This document shows, one piece after another, positions 33,885 through 42,818 of a stretch of DNA of 64,000 bases. The stretch comes from an uncultured Gammaproteobacteria bacterium (lineage in GTDB: Bacteria > Pseudomonadota > Gammaproteobacteria > Steroidobacterales > XN24). The notes beneath the pieces were generated by a model that was not told the DNA's origin, did not search any database, and saw only the letters and a list, made by a program, of their open reading frames with translations. Each line of letters starts with the position of its first letter. Position 1 is the stretch's first letter. The stretch lies in contig CAMYOC010000032.1 of the NCBI GenBank assembly GCA_947259915.1, positions 1 to 64,000 on the forward strand, in the 5' to 3' direction. Made by a program: the position numbers and the translations under genes.

Positions 33885-34598
33885 TCAGGCACTCTCCAGT
33901 CCGCTGCCGCCGGATGACGGCCGCGGCCCGAACAAGGCGGTACCGATGCGCAACATGGTGCTGCCCTCGGCCACCGCCGCCTCCAGGTCGTCGGACATGC
34001 CCATGGACAAGGTGTCCAGTTCGATGCCGTCGGCGTGTAGCCGCTCATAGAGGCCGCGCAGTTTGGCAAACTGGTGCCGCTGGAGGTCGAAATCATCGCT
34101 CGGCGGGGGTATCGCCATCAGACCGCGCAGCCGCAGGCGGGGGAGATCGAGGATGCCAGCGGCGAGTTCCGGCACTGCGGATGGCGCCACGCCGGCCTTG
34201 CCTGGCTCGTCGCCGATGCGCACCTGGATGCAAACCTGGAGATCGTCTGCGTGGTGCGGGCGCTGCTCGCTCAGGCGGCGCGCGGTGCGCAGCCGATCGA
34301 CAGTTTGCACCCAGTCGAAATGGGCCGCTGCCTGGCGGGTCTTGTTGCTCTGCAGATGGCCGATAAAATGCCAGCGCGCCGCGCGACCCGCGGTCGCTTC
34401 TATCTTGTCGACGCCTTCCTGGACGAAATTCTCGCCGAAATCCCTTTGTCCAGCGGCCATGGCCTCGATCACCGCCGTCACCGGATGCCGTTTGCTCACG
34501 GCCACCAGGCGGATCCCGGCCGGGTCCCGGGCATGGCGGGAACAAGCGGTTTCGATCCGCTCAACAAGCTGCCGCAGCCTGACTGAGAAGTCTGTCAT
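33885..34598 (-). CDS. yggS: YggS/PLPBP pyridoxal phosphate homeostasis protein
   Basis: PLP-binding TIM-barrel protein of 237 residues without known catalytic activity. The PLP lysine is in LVAVSKRHPV, followed by GENFVQEGVDK, WHFIGHLQSNK, and SMGMSDDLEAAVAEGSTMLR with the phosphate-binding loop. It is divergent from pilT (95-base gap), the arrangement known in Pseudomonas. Confidence 0.97.
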   Translation of the reverse strand: MTDFSVRLRQLVERIETACSRHARDPAGIRLVAVSKRHPVTAVIEAMAAGQRDFGENFVQEGVDKIEATAGRAARWHFIGHLQSNKTRQAAAHFDWVQTVDRLRTARRLSEQRPHHADDLQVCIQVRIGDEPGKAGVAPSAVPELAAGILDLPRLRLRGLMAIPPPSDDFDLQRHQFAKLRGLYERLHADGIELDTLSMGMSDDLEAAVAEGSTMLRIGTALFGPRPSSGGSGLESA

Positions 34599-34693
34599 GT
34601 TTTGCCCAGGCGCCCTTAGCTATACTCTTGGCCAGTCATGCGCTGCCGGCGGTACCGGCAGGCAGGAGCCGCTGCGCAACACAGGGAGTCCGT

Positions 34694-35734
34694 ATGCCCG
34701 TTGAAATCGACCAGCTTCTCGCATTTGCGGTGAAGAATAACGCCTCCGACCTGCACCTGTCTGCGGGTGTACCGCCGATGATCAGGGTGGACGGAGACGT
34801 CAAGCGCATCAACATGCCGCCGCTGCCGCACAAGGAAGTGCACAGCATGATCTACGACATCATGAACGACAAGCAGCGCAAGGCTTTCGAAGAGTATTTC
34901 GAGACCGACTTCTCGTTCGAGATTCCCGATCTGGCGCGTTTCCGGGTCAACGCATTCAACCAGGCGCGCGGCGCCGGTGCCGTGTTCCGGACCATCCCCA
35001 CCGAGATTCTGACACTGGAACAACTCGGCGCGCCAAAGATCTTCAAGGATATCTCCATGTATCCGCGCGGGATCGTGCTGGTGACCGGCCCTACCGGTTC
35101 TGGTAAATCGACCACGCTGGCGGCGATGGTGGACTATGTCAATGACAACCGGCCCGATCACATCCTGACCATCGAGGATCCGATCGAGTTCGTACACGAG
35201 AGCCGGCGCAGTCTGATCAATCAACGCGAGGTGCATCGTGACACCCTGGGTTTCGCCGAGGCGCTGCGTTCCGCCCTGCGTGAGGATCCGGACGTGATCC
35301 TGGTCGGCGAGATGCGTGATCTCGAGACCATCCGTCTGGCGCTGACCGCGGCCGAAACCGGCCACTTGGTGTTCGGTACCCTGCATACCAGTTCGGCCGC
35401 CAAGACCATCGACCGTATCGTCGACGTGTTCCCGGCGGGTGAGAAAGACATGGTCCGCTCGATGTTGTCGGAATCGCTGCGCGCGGTGATCTCGCAGACG
35501 CTGCTGAAAAAGAACGGCGGCGGCCGGGTCGCCGCCCATGAGATCATGATCGGTACCGCCGCGATCCGTAACCTGATCAGAGAAGGCAAGATCGCGCAGA
35601 TGTACTCGGCCATCCAGACCGGCCAGGCAGCGGGTATGCAGACCCTGGACCAGTGTCTGCAGGATCTGCTGACCAAGGGTGTCGTCAGCCGCGAGGAAGC
35701 CCGCTACAAAGCGGCCAACAAGGAAACGTTCTAG
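34694..35734 (+). CDS. pilT: Type IV pilus retraction ATPase PilT
   Basis: Hexameric motor that depolymerises the pilus, driving twitching. The ATG at 34694 gives 346 residues. Order: N-terminal SDLHLSAGVPPMIRVDGDV, Walker A GPTGSGKST (about residue 132), Asp box ILTIEDPIEF, Walker B DVILVGEMRDLETI, His box TGHLVFGTLHT, and the C-terminal AIRNLIREGK (the AIRNLIRE retraction motif). First of three consecutive PilT/PilU-type genes. Confidence 0.97.
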   Translation: MPVEIDQLLAFAVKNNASDLHLSAGVPPMIRVDGDVKRINMPPLPHKEVHSMIYDIMNDKQRKAFEEYFETDFSFEIPDLARFRVNAFNQARGAGAVFRTIPTEILTLEQLGAPKIFKDISMYPRGIVLVTGPTGSGKSTTLAAMVDYVNDNRPDHILTIEDPIEFVHESRRSLINQREVHRDTLGFAEALRSALREDPDVILVGEMRDLETIRLALTAAETGHLVFGTLHTSSAAKTIDRIVDVFPAGEKDMVRSMLSESLRAVISQTLLKKNGGGRVAAHEIMIGTAAIRNLIREGKIAQMYSAIQTGQAAGMQTLDQCLQDLLTKGVVSREEARYKAANKETF

Positions 35735-35814
35735 GCTTGCGTTAATTGCCGGCTGCCGAGACGCGGGCTACGGGCGGGCAGGGCCAAACGGATTACCGAT
35801 CCCGGGAGATCGAC

Positions 35815-36981
35815 ATGAATAGAGACCAGGCAATTCGATTGATGCAGGATTTCCTGCGCCGGATGATCAAGGTCGACGGTTCAGACTTATTCATCACCGC
35901 CGGGTTTCCCCCCGCGATCAAGGTCGATGGCGAGATCAGGCCGGTCACCGACACGCCGCTGACCGCGCAGCAGAGCAGCGTGCTGGTGCGTTCGATCATG
36001 AACGACCGCCAGACCAAGGCCTTCGACGCCGAAAAGGAATGCAACTTCGCCATCGCGCCGACCAACATCGGCCGTTTCCGCGTCAGCGCATTTATCCAGC
36101 AGGGCCAGGTCGGTTGCGTGTGCCGGACTATCAACACCGAGATCCCGACCATCGAGGAGATGGAGCTGCCGGTCATCCTCAAGGACATCGTGATGTCCAA
36201 GCGGGGGCTGGTCATCCTGGTCGGCGGCACCGGTACCGGTAAGTCGACCACCCTGGCGGCCATGGTTGGTCACCGCAATGCGGCTACCCATGGCCACATC
36301 ATCACGATCGAAGATCCGATCGAGTACGTGCACGAGCACAAGGGCTGCGTCATCACCCAACGTGAGATCGGCGTCGATACCGAAGACTGGCATGTGGCGC
36401 TGAAGAACACGCTGCGTCAGGCGCCGGATGTGATCCTGATCGGTGAGATCCGCGATCGCGAAACCATGGAATATGGCATTCAATTCGCCGAGACCGGCCA
36501 TCTCTGTCTGGCCACGCTGCATGCGAACAGCGCTAACCAGGCGCTGGATCGCATCATCAACTTCTTCCCCGAGGAGAAACGCGACCAGTTGCTTATGGAT
36601 ATGTCGCTGAATATGAAGGCGCTGGTGTCCCAGCGGCTGCTGCCGCGCGAGAGCGGCACCGGCCGGGTCGCGGCGATGGAGATCATGTTGAATTCGCCGC
36701 TGATCGCCGATCTGATCTTTAAGGGCGAGGTCGCCCAGATCAAGGAAGTGATGGCCAAGTCCACGCGCCTGGGCATGCGCACCTTCGATCAGTCGCTGTT
36801 CGATCTCTACGAGCAGGGGATGATTTCCTACGACGAAGCGATGCGTAACGCCGACTCCATGAACGAGGTGCGGCTGCGCATCAAGCTGGAGAGCAAGCGC
36901 GGCGCCAAGGAGGTCGAGTCCGATCAGTTCGAGGTGATCGAAGAAGACGACAAGGGCGGCTATTTCGGGGTCGGCAGCTGA
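35815..36981 (+). CDS. pilU: Accessory retraction ATPase PilU
   Basis: PilT paralogue, 388 residues, that assists retraction. ATG at 35815 with GGAGAT upstream. Walker A is GGTGTGKST (about residue 137), Asp box ITIEDPIEYVHEHKGC, Walker B DVILIGEIRDRETM, His box TGHLCLATLHANSANQ. The C-terminus has a long polar tail (EVESDQFEVIEEDDKGG) typical of PilU. 80 bases after pilT and 47 before a third paralogue. Confidence 0.95.
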   Translation: MNRDQAIRLMQDFLRRMIKVDGSDLFITAGFPPAIKVDGEIRPVTDTPLTAQQSSVLVRSIMNDRQTKAFDAEKECNFAIAPTNIGRFRVSAFIQQGQVGCVCRTINTEIPTIEEMELPVILKDIVMSKRGLVILVGGTGTGKSTTLAAMVGHRNAATHGHIITIEDPIEYVHEHKGCVITQREIGVDTEDWHVALKNTLRQAPDVILIGEIRDRETMEYGIQFAETGHLCLATLHANSANQALDRIINFFPEEKRDQLLMDMSLNMKALVSQRLLPRESGTGRVAAMEIMLNSPLIADLIFKGEVAQIKEVMAKSTRLGMRTFDQSLFDLYEQGMISYDEAMRNADSMNEVRLRIKLESKRGAKEVESDQFEVIEEDDKGGYFGVGS

Positions 36982-37028
36982 GCCTCGCTCCCGGCCGGCA
37001 TTCATCAGCAGGAAACGCGCATTAACCC

Positions 37029-38084
37029 ATGAATCTCAAACCGCTGCTCAAGCTCATGGCCGAGAAGAATGCCTCGGACCTGTTCTTTACCCCCAAGGCT
37101 CCGATCAAGATCAAGATCGAGGGTCGCATCATGTCACTCGGCAATGAACTGCTGACCGTCGATCAGGTCCGGGATGCGGCCGTCGGCATCATGACCGGTC
37201 CGCAGACCGATCTGCTGGACCGGGATCTGGAGCTGGATTTCGCTATTTCGGAGCCCGGTCTCGGCCGCTTCCGGGCCAACGTGTTTTACCAGCGTGGCAA
37301 CATCGCCATGGTGCTGCGCTACGTCACCCTGAACGTGCCCCGGCTCCCGGAGCTGAATCTGCCGCCGATACTGGAAAGTCTGTCGATGGCCAAACGCGGT
37401 CTGGTGTTGATGGTGGGTGCCACCGGATCCGGCAAATCCACGACGCTGGCGGCGATGATCGATCATCGCAACGAGAACACCGCCAACCATATCCTGACGA
37501 TCGAGGAGCCGATCGAGTTCCTCCATACCAACAAGAAATCGATCGTCAATCAGCGGGAACTGGGTCTCGACACCTTGTCGTACAGCAAGGCGCTGAAGAG
37601 CGCGATGCGTGAAGCGCCGGACGTGGTGCTGATCGGAGAAATCCGCGATCGGGAGACGATGCAGGCCGCGGTTACTCTGGCCGGAACCGGCCACCTGTGC
37701 ATTGCGACCTTACATGCCAACAACGCTGCCGAGACCATGGACCGGATTATAAATCTGTTCCCGCAAAGCCAGCATCGTCAGATCTTTATGGATCTGGCCC
37801 ACTATCTTCGCGCGGTCATCGCCCAGCGGCTGGTCCTTGGGCGCAACGGCAGGCGGCTGCCGGCGGTCGAAGTGCTGCTCAACACGCCGCATGTGGCGGA
37901 TCTGACCATGAAGGGGGATGTCAGCCGCATCAAGGAGGCACTGCAGGAGAGCAACGAAGAGGGCATGCAGAGCTTTGACGCGTCGCTCTACCATCTGTAC
38001 AAGGAAGGGCTGATCGATCTCGAGGTCGCTCTTTCCAACGCCGATTCCTCCACCGACCTGGAAGCCAAGATCAACTTCGGCTGA
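37029..38084 (+). CDS. Third PilT/PilU-family ATPase
   Basis: PilU-like ATPase of 351 residues, directly after pilU. Motifs are SDLFFTPKAPIKIKIEG, Walker A GATGSGKST (about residue 130), Walker B DVVLIGEIRDRETM and His box TGHLCIATLHANNAAE. The Asp box reads IEEPIEF, with Glu at about residue 160 where PilT and PilU have Asp, and the long acidic PilU tail is missing. All nucleotide-binding residues seem intact, so an active motor is plausible. It could be a helper of PilT/PilU or serve a different pilus. Confidence 0.92.
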   Translation: MNLKPLLKLMAEKNASDLFFTPKAPIKIKIEGRIMSLGNELLTVDQVRDAAVGIMTGPQTDLLDRDLELDFAISEPGLGRFRANVFYQRGNIAMVLRYVTLNVPRLPELNLPPILESLSMAKRGLVLMVGATGSGKSTTLAAMIDHRNENTANHILTIEEPIEFLHTNKKSIVNQRELGLDTLSYSKALKSAMREAPDVVLIGEIRDRETMQAAVTLAGTGHLCIATLHANNAAETMDRIINLFPQSQHRQIFMDLAHYLRAVIAQRLVLGRNGRRLPAVEVLLNTPHVADLTMKGDVSRIKEALQESNEEGMQSFDASLYHLYKEGLIDLEVALSNADSSTDLEAKINFG

Positions 38085-38093
38085 CGGGCGCGC

Positions 38094-38981
38094 TCAGGCC
38101 GCCGGTGGGAAGATCTCGTCGGCGTCAAACACCGGGCCGTCGACACAGACGCGTTTCATCGCCAGCCCTTGCGCGGTATGTACCGGGACCGCGCAGCCGG
38201 CACAGCCGCCGACCGCGCAGGCCATATACTCCTCAAGCGATAGCTGGCAGGGCAGGTCGAATGCCTGGGCCACCCGGGTCGCGGCTTCCAGCATCGGCGT
38301 AGGGCCGCAGGCGTGAATCACGACCTCAGCCCGGGTCTCGTCGCTGAGGGTGGCAAGCCATTCGCGAGCCAGCTCGGTGACGTATCCCGGATAACAGCCG
38401 GGCAGGTCGGCGGCACTGGCCAGACGGCTCGGTATCCCCCAGTCCTCGAGTATGTCGAGCGCGTGGTCCGCCGCGGCCGGGATGCCGGGTACCGGGGTCG
38501 CGGCCGCTCTGGTGACGAACGGGAACGGCACTTCGGATCCCATCAGCACCAGGGGTTGCCACTCATGTTCCTGGTTCTGGCGCAGGGTGTCGGCGAGAAA
38601 GATCATCGGCGGGATGCCGACGCCGCCACCGATCAACAGCGGTCGTCGTCGGGCCGGGTCCAGACGAAATCCCTGACCGATCGGTCCGAGCAGGCTGACC
38701 CGGTCCCCCGGCCGCTTGTTCGCGAGCAGGCGCAAGCCGTCACCGACGATCTTGTAGAGGAATTCCAGCGTGCCCTGTTCCGGATCGGCGCGCATGATCG
38801 AAAGCGGGCGTCGCATCGGCAGCGCCGGGTCGCAGCTCAAATGGGCAAAGCTGCCGGCTTCGGCGACTGCCGCGCAACGTGGTGAGCGCACGGTCAATAT
38901 GAACTGATCCGCCGGATGAACGGCCTGATGCAGGACTTCGGCGTCCTCCAGCAGGATGGTGTTGCGATTTGCTTTGCTCAA
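38094..38981 (-). CDS. PyrK-like dihydroorotate dehydrogenase electron-transfer subunit
   Basis: Flavin and iron-sulfur oxidoreductase of 295 residues. The FAD region shows RRPLSIMRAD, the NAD region LLIGGGVGIPPMIFLAD, and the C-terminus holds a [2Fe-2S] set, MACAVGGCAGCAV plus a fourth Cys in KRVCVDGPVF. This is the PyrK layout (electron carrier of class 1B PyrD), but no pyrD lies in the window. TTG start at 38981. It follows pyrB by 56 bases, so it is the last gene of the gshB-pyrB operon. Confidence 0.88.
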   Translation of the reverse strand: MSKANRNTILLEDAEVLHQAVHPADQFILTVRSPRCAAVAEAGSFAHLSCDPALPMRRPLSIMRADPEQGTLEFLYKIVGDGLRLLANKRPGDRVSLLGPIGQGFRLDPARRRPLLIGGGVGIPPMIFLADTLRQNQEHEWQPLVLMGSEVPFPFVTRAAATPVPGIPAAADHALDILEDWGIPSRLASAADLPGCYPGYVTELAREWLATLSDETRAEVVIHACGPTPMLEAATRVAQAFDLPCQLSLEEYMACAVGGCAGCAVPVHTAQGLAMKRVCVDGPVFDADEIFPPAA

Positions 38982-39037
38982 TTCGGTTGCGCCGGTCAGC
39001 CGTCGGGGGGCACGGCCATTATAGTCATTGCCGGGAA

Positions 39038-39982
39038 TCAGACCGCCATCACGGCTTCCATTACCGCCATGCGCACGGCCACGCCGTTGGTGACCTGTTC
39101 TTCGATCACTGACTGCGCGCCGTCGGCGATCTCCGGCGCGATCTCGACATTGCGGTTCATCGGACCCGGATGCATGACGATGGCGTCCGGCTTGGCCAGG
39201 CTCAGTCGCCTGGGATCGAGGCCGAAACGACGGAAATACTCAGCCGGGTCCGGCACCGCGGTTTCCGACATCCTCTCTTTTTGAATGCGCAGGGCCATCA
39301 CCACGTCGGCGCCGTCAATCGCCCGGTCCACGTCATCGACGATCGCCGCGTCGGGGAAATCCCTGGCATCGGGTCGCAGATGTTCCGGTGCTACCAGCCG
39401 CAATTCGCCGACGCCCAGCGCACTCAGCGCATGGGACGCCGACCGCGCCACCCGTGAATGGTGGATGTCGCCGATGATGGTCACCACCAGCTGGTCGAAC
39501 CCGCCCTTGTGGCGCCGGATCGTCAGCATGTCCAGCAGGCCCTGGGTCGGGTGGTTCAGGTGTGACTCACCCGCATTCAAAATGCGCACGTGGGGCGCGA
39601 CGTGCTCGACGATAAATTCCGGTATCCCGGCCTGGGCATCCCTTACCACGAAGATGTCACACTGCATGGCCTGCAGGGTATAGATGGTGTCCAGAAGACT
39701 TTCGCCCTTGGCCCGGGAGGACGTGCTGACGTCCAGGCTGAGCACGTCGGCCCCGAGGCGCCGCGCGGCCAGCTCGAAAGACGCCCGGGTACGCGTGCTG
39801 GGCTCGAAGAACAGATTAGCCACGGTACGGCCCGCCAAGGCCTCGTTGCGCGACGGCAGATCGCCTGCTGGCCGCAGCAAAGTCTCCGCGCGATCGAGCA
39901 GATCCGTGATCTGTGTCCGCTCGAGACCCTTGAGCGTGATCAGGTGGCGCAAGCGGCCCGACTGGTCGAACTGAGAGATCAT
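39038..39982 (-). CDS. pyrB: Aspartate carbamoyltransferase catalytic subunit
   Basis: Commits carbamoyl phosphate to pyrimidine synthesis. 314 residues with the carbamoyl-phosphate site FFEPSTRTRASFELA, SLSSRAKGES-like STSSRAKGESLLDT, and HPTQGLLDML; PAEYFRRFGL and IVMHPGPMNRNVEI complete the aspartate side. The start overlaps the ruvX stop by 4 bases. Unlike the Pseudomonas operon, neither pyrR upstream nor the pyrC-like gene downstream is present. Confidence 0.97.
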   Translation of the reverse strand: MISQFDQSGRLRHLITLKGLERTQITDLLDRAETLLRPAGDLPSRNEALAGRTVANLFFEPSTRTRASFELAARRLGADVLSLDVSTSSRAKGESLLDTIYTLQAMQCDIFVVRDAQAGIPEFIVEHVAPHVRILNAGESHLNHPTQGLLDMLTIRRHKGGFDQLVVTIIGDIHHSRVARSASHALSALGVGELRLVAPEHLRPDARDFPDAAIVDDVDRAIDGADVVMALRIQKERMSETAVPDPAEYFRRFGLDPRRLSLAKPDAIVMHPGPMNRNVEIAPEIADGAQSVIEEQVTNGVAVRMAVMEAVMAV

Positions 39983-40440
39983 TCCCCGGCTCCTTGTTGG
40001 CCGGAGTTGTCCAGCCAGCCCTGCAGGATTACCGCTGCCGCCTCCCGATCCACATCGGCAGCCGCCAGCTTGCTTTTTTTGACGCCGGAACGACGCTGCA
40101 TTTTCAGTCGGTGTTCCGCTTCCCGTGAACTGAGACGCTCGTCCACCAATTCGACCTTGATCCGGCAGCGGGCTTGCAGGCGTCCGGCGAAGCGCCGGGC
40201 GGCGCGACTCAACTCGCTCTCCGAGCCGTCCATATTATAGGGCAGCCCGACCACCAGACGCTCCGGCTTCCACTCGGTGACCAGTGCTTCGAGTCGCGCC
40301 CAGTCCGGCTGATCGCCACGCCAGACCACCACATCGAGAGGTCTGGCTGCCCCGCCGAGATGGCTGCCTACCGCAACGCCGATTCTGCGCCGTCCAAAGT
40401 CAAAGCCCAGTGCCAGCACCCGGGATCCTGGCTCGGCCAC
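39979..40440 (-). CDS. ruvX: RuvX/YqgF RNase-H-fold nuclease
   Basis: Holliday-junction resolvase-like or pre-16S rRNA nuclease. The GTG at 40440, 4 bases after the yqgE stop, gives 153 residues and begins VAEPGSRVLALGFDFG; a longer start would overlap yqgE. Catalytic acids are in LGFDFGRRRIGVAVG, ELVDERLSSREAE and AADVDREAA; RLVVGLPYNMDGSE is a family marker. Confidence 0.95.
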   Translation of the reverse strand: MAEPGSRVLALGFDFGRRRIGVAVGSHLGGAARPLDVVVWRGDQPDWARLEALVTEWKPERLVVGLPYNMDGSESELSRAARRFAGRLQARCRIKVELVDERLSSREAEHRLKMQRRSGVKKSKLAAADVDREAAAVILQGWLDNSGQQGAGE

Positions 40441-40444
40441 GCCC

Positions 40445-41005
40445 TCAGGCGTGACCGACCTCCGTGCTGAGCAGATCAAGATCGATGCCGATCAATGCGG
40501 CTGCGGCGCGCCAGCGCTGGTCGAATGGGATATCGAACAGGATCTCGGTATTGGCAGGCACGGTCAGCCAGGCGTTAGCGGCCATCTCGGCTTCCAGCTG
40601 GCCGGGCCCCCAGCCCGCATAGCCCACGGCCACCCGAGCCTGGGCGGGGCCGTCTCCGGCAGCCATGGCTTCGAGGATGTCGCGGGATGTGGTGACGTTG
40701 ACCGAATCCGAGACTACCAGCGTCGACTCCCACTTTTTTTCGCCGTCGTGGATCACGAAGCCGCGTTCGACCTGGACCGGACCGCCCTGCAGGACCGGCC
40801 CCGAGCTCGTCTTCCCATTGTTCGACTCCAGCGACATCTGCGAGAAGATCTCCGCCAGAGCCAGTTCCATGGGCCGGTTGATCACCAGACCCAGGGCGCC
40901 ATCATCGTTGTGCTCGCAGATAAAAGTCACTGTGCGATCGAAGTTAGGGTCGCCCATGGCCGGCATGGCGATAAGGAAATGATTGGTGAGATACGAATCT
41001 GCCAT
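40445..41005 (-). CDS. yqgE: YqgE/AlgH family protein (UPF0301)
   Basis: Protein of 186 residues with the family start LTNHFLIAMPAMGDPNFDRTVT-like segment (LIAMPAMGDPNFDRTV), then DDGALGLVINRPM, GGPVQVERGFVIH and VGYAGWGPGQLEAE. Function unclear; formerly linked to alginate regulation. Conserved partner of ruvX. 48 bases after tonB. Confidence 0.96.
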   Translation of the reverse strand: MADSYLTNHFLIAMPAMGDPNFDRTVTFICEHNDDGALGLVINRPMELALAEIFSQMSLESNNGKTSSGPVLQGGPVQVERGFVIHDGEKKWESTLVVSDSVNVTTSRDILEAMAAGDGPAQARVAVGYAGWGPGQLEAEMAANAWLTVPANTEILFDIPFDQRWRAAAALIGIDLDLLSTEVGHA

Positions 41006-41053
41006 AGCGCCATTATATACGGCGCGCCGCGCGCACTCGTGTCGGCCCGGGCG

Positions 41054-41902
41054 CTAGGATTCCTTGTCGCCGGCCCCTGAGATTGCGGGTCTGCCCTCGA
41101 CGAATCGCCATTCGTAGGCAAAGCGCAGCACCGAATAATGCTCGCGTAAATCCCTTGGGAAGGGGTCGAACGGCGAGGCCAGACGCAGGATACGCACGGC
41201 GGCTTCGTCAAGCGCCGGCTGACCGGAGCTCTCACGCACCGCAATTTCGGCGATCGAGCCGTCGGCGCGCAGCGCGATCTCGAGTACCGGGCTGCCCTCA
41301 AGGCGGAGCCGGCGGGCCGCATCGGGAAAATTCAGCGTGCCGACACGCTCGACCTTGTCTTTCCAGGACGAGAGATAGTCCGCGAACAGGGTCTGCCGGG
41401 TATTGACCGTCAGGAAACGCTCCCGGGGATCACGGGCCCTCGCTACCGGGGTCAAGGTCAGCATCTGGCGGGATCCCGGCGACAACGCAGGACGTTCCTG
41501 CTCCGCGTCGAGGATGGCCTTGTCCGCACTCTGGTCACGGCTTGTGACCAGGTCCCGCTCCTCACTGCCGGTGGCCGGGGACGGCTCGGGGTCGGCGCCG
41601 TCGGCTTCCGCCTCGAACGGATTGACCTGCGCTTGCGCCGCTTCCAATACCGGATCCACCTCCTCGTCGGTGTTGCCGCTGCCACGCTGGTCCTGGCGGC
41701 CAAGATAATCGGGGTCGTCTACACGCTCGTCAGGGAGCTCGTCGGACGACAACACGATCTCCAGCGACGGGGTCACGGGCTTGTCGACGCCGTCCGGCGC
41801 ACTAAAACTGAGGCCGAGTATCAGCAAGACATGGATCGCCAGCGCGATACCAAGCGCATAGGACATGGCCGAGTTCGGGCCGGCACGGCGGGTACTGATC
41901 AT
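41054..41902 (-). CDS. tonB: Energy transducer TonB
   Basis: Inner-membrane protein of 282 residues that transmits proton-motive force to outer-membrane receptors such as BtuB (60.8 kb). N-terminal anchor YALGIALAIHVLLILGLSF with the His used with ExbB/ExbD, an acidic rather than Pro-Lys-rich periplasmic spacer, and a C-terminal domain with YLSSWKDKVERVGTLNFPD and LEIALRADGSIAEIAVRESS. exbB and exbD are not in the window. Start overlaps the Gx transporter stop (ATGA). Confidence 0.92.
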   Translation of the reverse strand: MISTRRAGPNSAMSYALGIALAIHVLLILGLSFSAPDGVDKPVTPSLEIVLSSDELPDERVDDPDYLGRQDQRGSGNTDEEVDPVLEAAQAQVNPFEAEADGADPEPSPATGSEERDLVTSRDQSADKAILDAEQERPALSPGSRQMLTLTPVARARDPRERFLTVNTRQTLFADYLSSWKDKVERVGTLNFPDAARRLRLEGSPVLEIALRADGSIAEIAVRESSGQPALDEAAVRILRLASPFDPFPRDLREHYSVLRFAYEWRFVEGRPAISGAGDKES

Positions 41903-42459
41903 CGCGCAGCTTCCCGGCGGCGCAGAATCTGCAGCACGCTGGCCGCGATCAGGCCACTGACGACGCCGAACAGCAGCGCCGCGGTGAGCAGCACCGGCAC
42001 CAGCTTGAGCAGGGCCGGGTGCGGGATGAACAACAGATAGGCTACGCTGATCTGGCCGCTCATATGGGCCAGAGACGAGACCACGCTGAGCCCGACCGGG
42101 CCGATCCGCTGACCGCCGATGGTGCCGACCAGTGCCAGCGCCGAGAGCGCGGCGACCGCGCCGGTGACGCTGAGCAGAAAAGTCGGACTGAGAAAGGTGC
42201 CGACGAGCAGGCTGCCGACCAGGACCCTCATCGCCGCGACCCAGACGGCGAGCCGCAGCCCATGGCGTAGATAGACGATAAGCGTGATGACGTTGGCCAG
42301 ACCCGGTTTGACCCCGGGCAGCGGGCTGGGGAATGCCGCTTCGAGGATATGGATGGCGATCGCCAGAGCCGCGAAGCCGGCGACAAGACGATCATCTCTG
42401 CCGCACGCTGCCCTGGCATGATCGACCCCGATCTGTCCGCTTGCGCTCATGAGTCTCAA
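41899..42459 (-). CDS. Gx transporter family / heptaprenyl diphosphate synthase component I-like membrane protein
   Basis: Membrane protein of 186 residues with about five hydrophobic segments. PSPLPGVKPGLANVITLIV is the Gx-transporter signature, followed by GSLLVGTFLSPTFLLSVTG, and SLAHMSGQISVAYLLF. It starts at TTG 42459, overlapping the NusG_II stop as TTGA, or at ATG 42450. The substrate is unknown. In Firmicutes, homologues (EetB type) pair with NusG_II proteins and ApbE in flavin-based extracellular electron transfer, the same three types found side by side here. Confidence 0.88.
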   Translation of the reverse strand: MRLMSASGQIGVDHARAACGRDDRLVAGFAALAIAIHILEAAFPSPLPGVKPGLANVITLIVYLRHGLRLAVWVAAMRVLVGSLLVGTFLSPTFLLSVTGAVAALSALALVGTIGGQRIGPVGLSVVSSLAHMSGQISVAYLLFIPHPALLKLVPVLLTAALLFGVVSGLIAASVLQILRRREAAR

Positions 42460-42818
42460 AGATTGATGGCGTCGAACTCGCGCTCGCCGCCGAGCACCTC
42501 GACCACGATCCCGTTGGGCAGGCAGGCCGCGACCTCTCCGGAACGGTGCAGCCAGCCGCTGTGGACGCAGTATCTGCCGGGGCAGGGGGAATCCAGGAAT
42601 CGCACGCGCCCTCCGTCCACCATCACGGTGCTGAGACCGATACGGCCCTCAATCTCGAACACGCCGTCCTGATCCAGCGACAACTCCCGGATCACGCTGC
42701 GATCCACCGTCACCAGCGCTGTCTCGCCTTCCCCACGGGGTCCCCAGAAGGCGCCGAACGAGGCGCCGACCAGCCCCGCCGCCAGCAGCAGGATGAGAAT
42801 ATCGCCGCCCCGGATCAA
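42456..42818 (-). CDS. NusG domain II-containing membrane protein
   Basis: Protein of 120 residues starting at TTG 42818, which overlaps the apbE stop (TTGA) and gives a membrane anchor at once (GGDILILLLAAGLVGASFGAF); the much longer frame upstream lies inside apbE and is rejected. The extracytoplasmic part carries ELSLDQDGVFEIEGRIG, SPCPGRYCVHSGWLHRSGEV and ACLPNGIVVEVLGG, the NusG_II pattern with its C-x(4)-C pair and a further Cys. Homologues occur with Gx transporters and ApbE. Function unproven. Confidence 0.88.
   Translation of the reverse strand: MIRGGDILILLLAAGLVGASFGAFWGPRGEGETALVTVDRSVIRELSLDQDGVFEIEGRIGLSTVMVDGGRVRFLDSPCPGRYCVHSGWLHRSGEVAACLPNGIVVEVLGGEREFDAINL

Noticed and set aside
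34620..34640. Sigma-54 promoter before pilT
   Set aside because: TGGCC and a GC pair have the right spacing, but the other conserved bases of the -24/-12 elements are missing.
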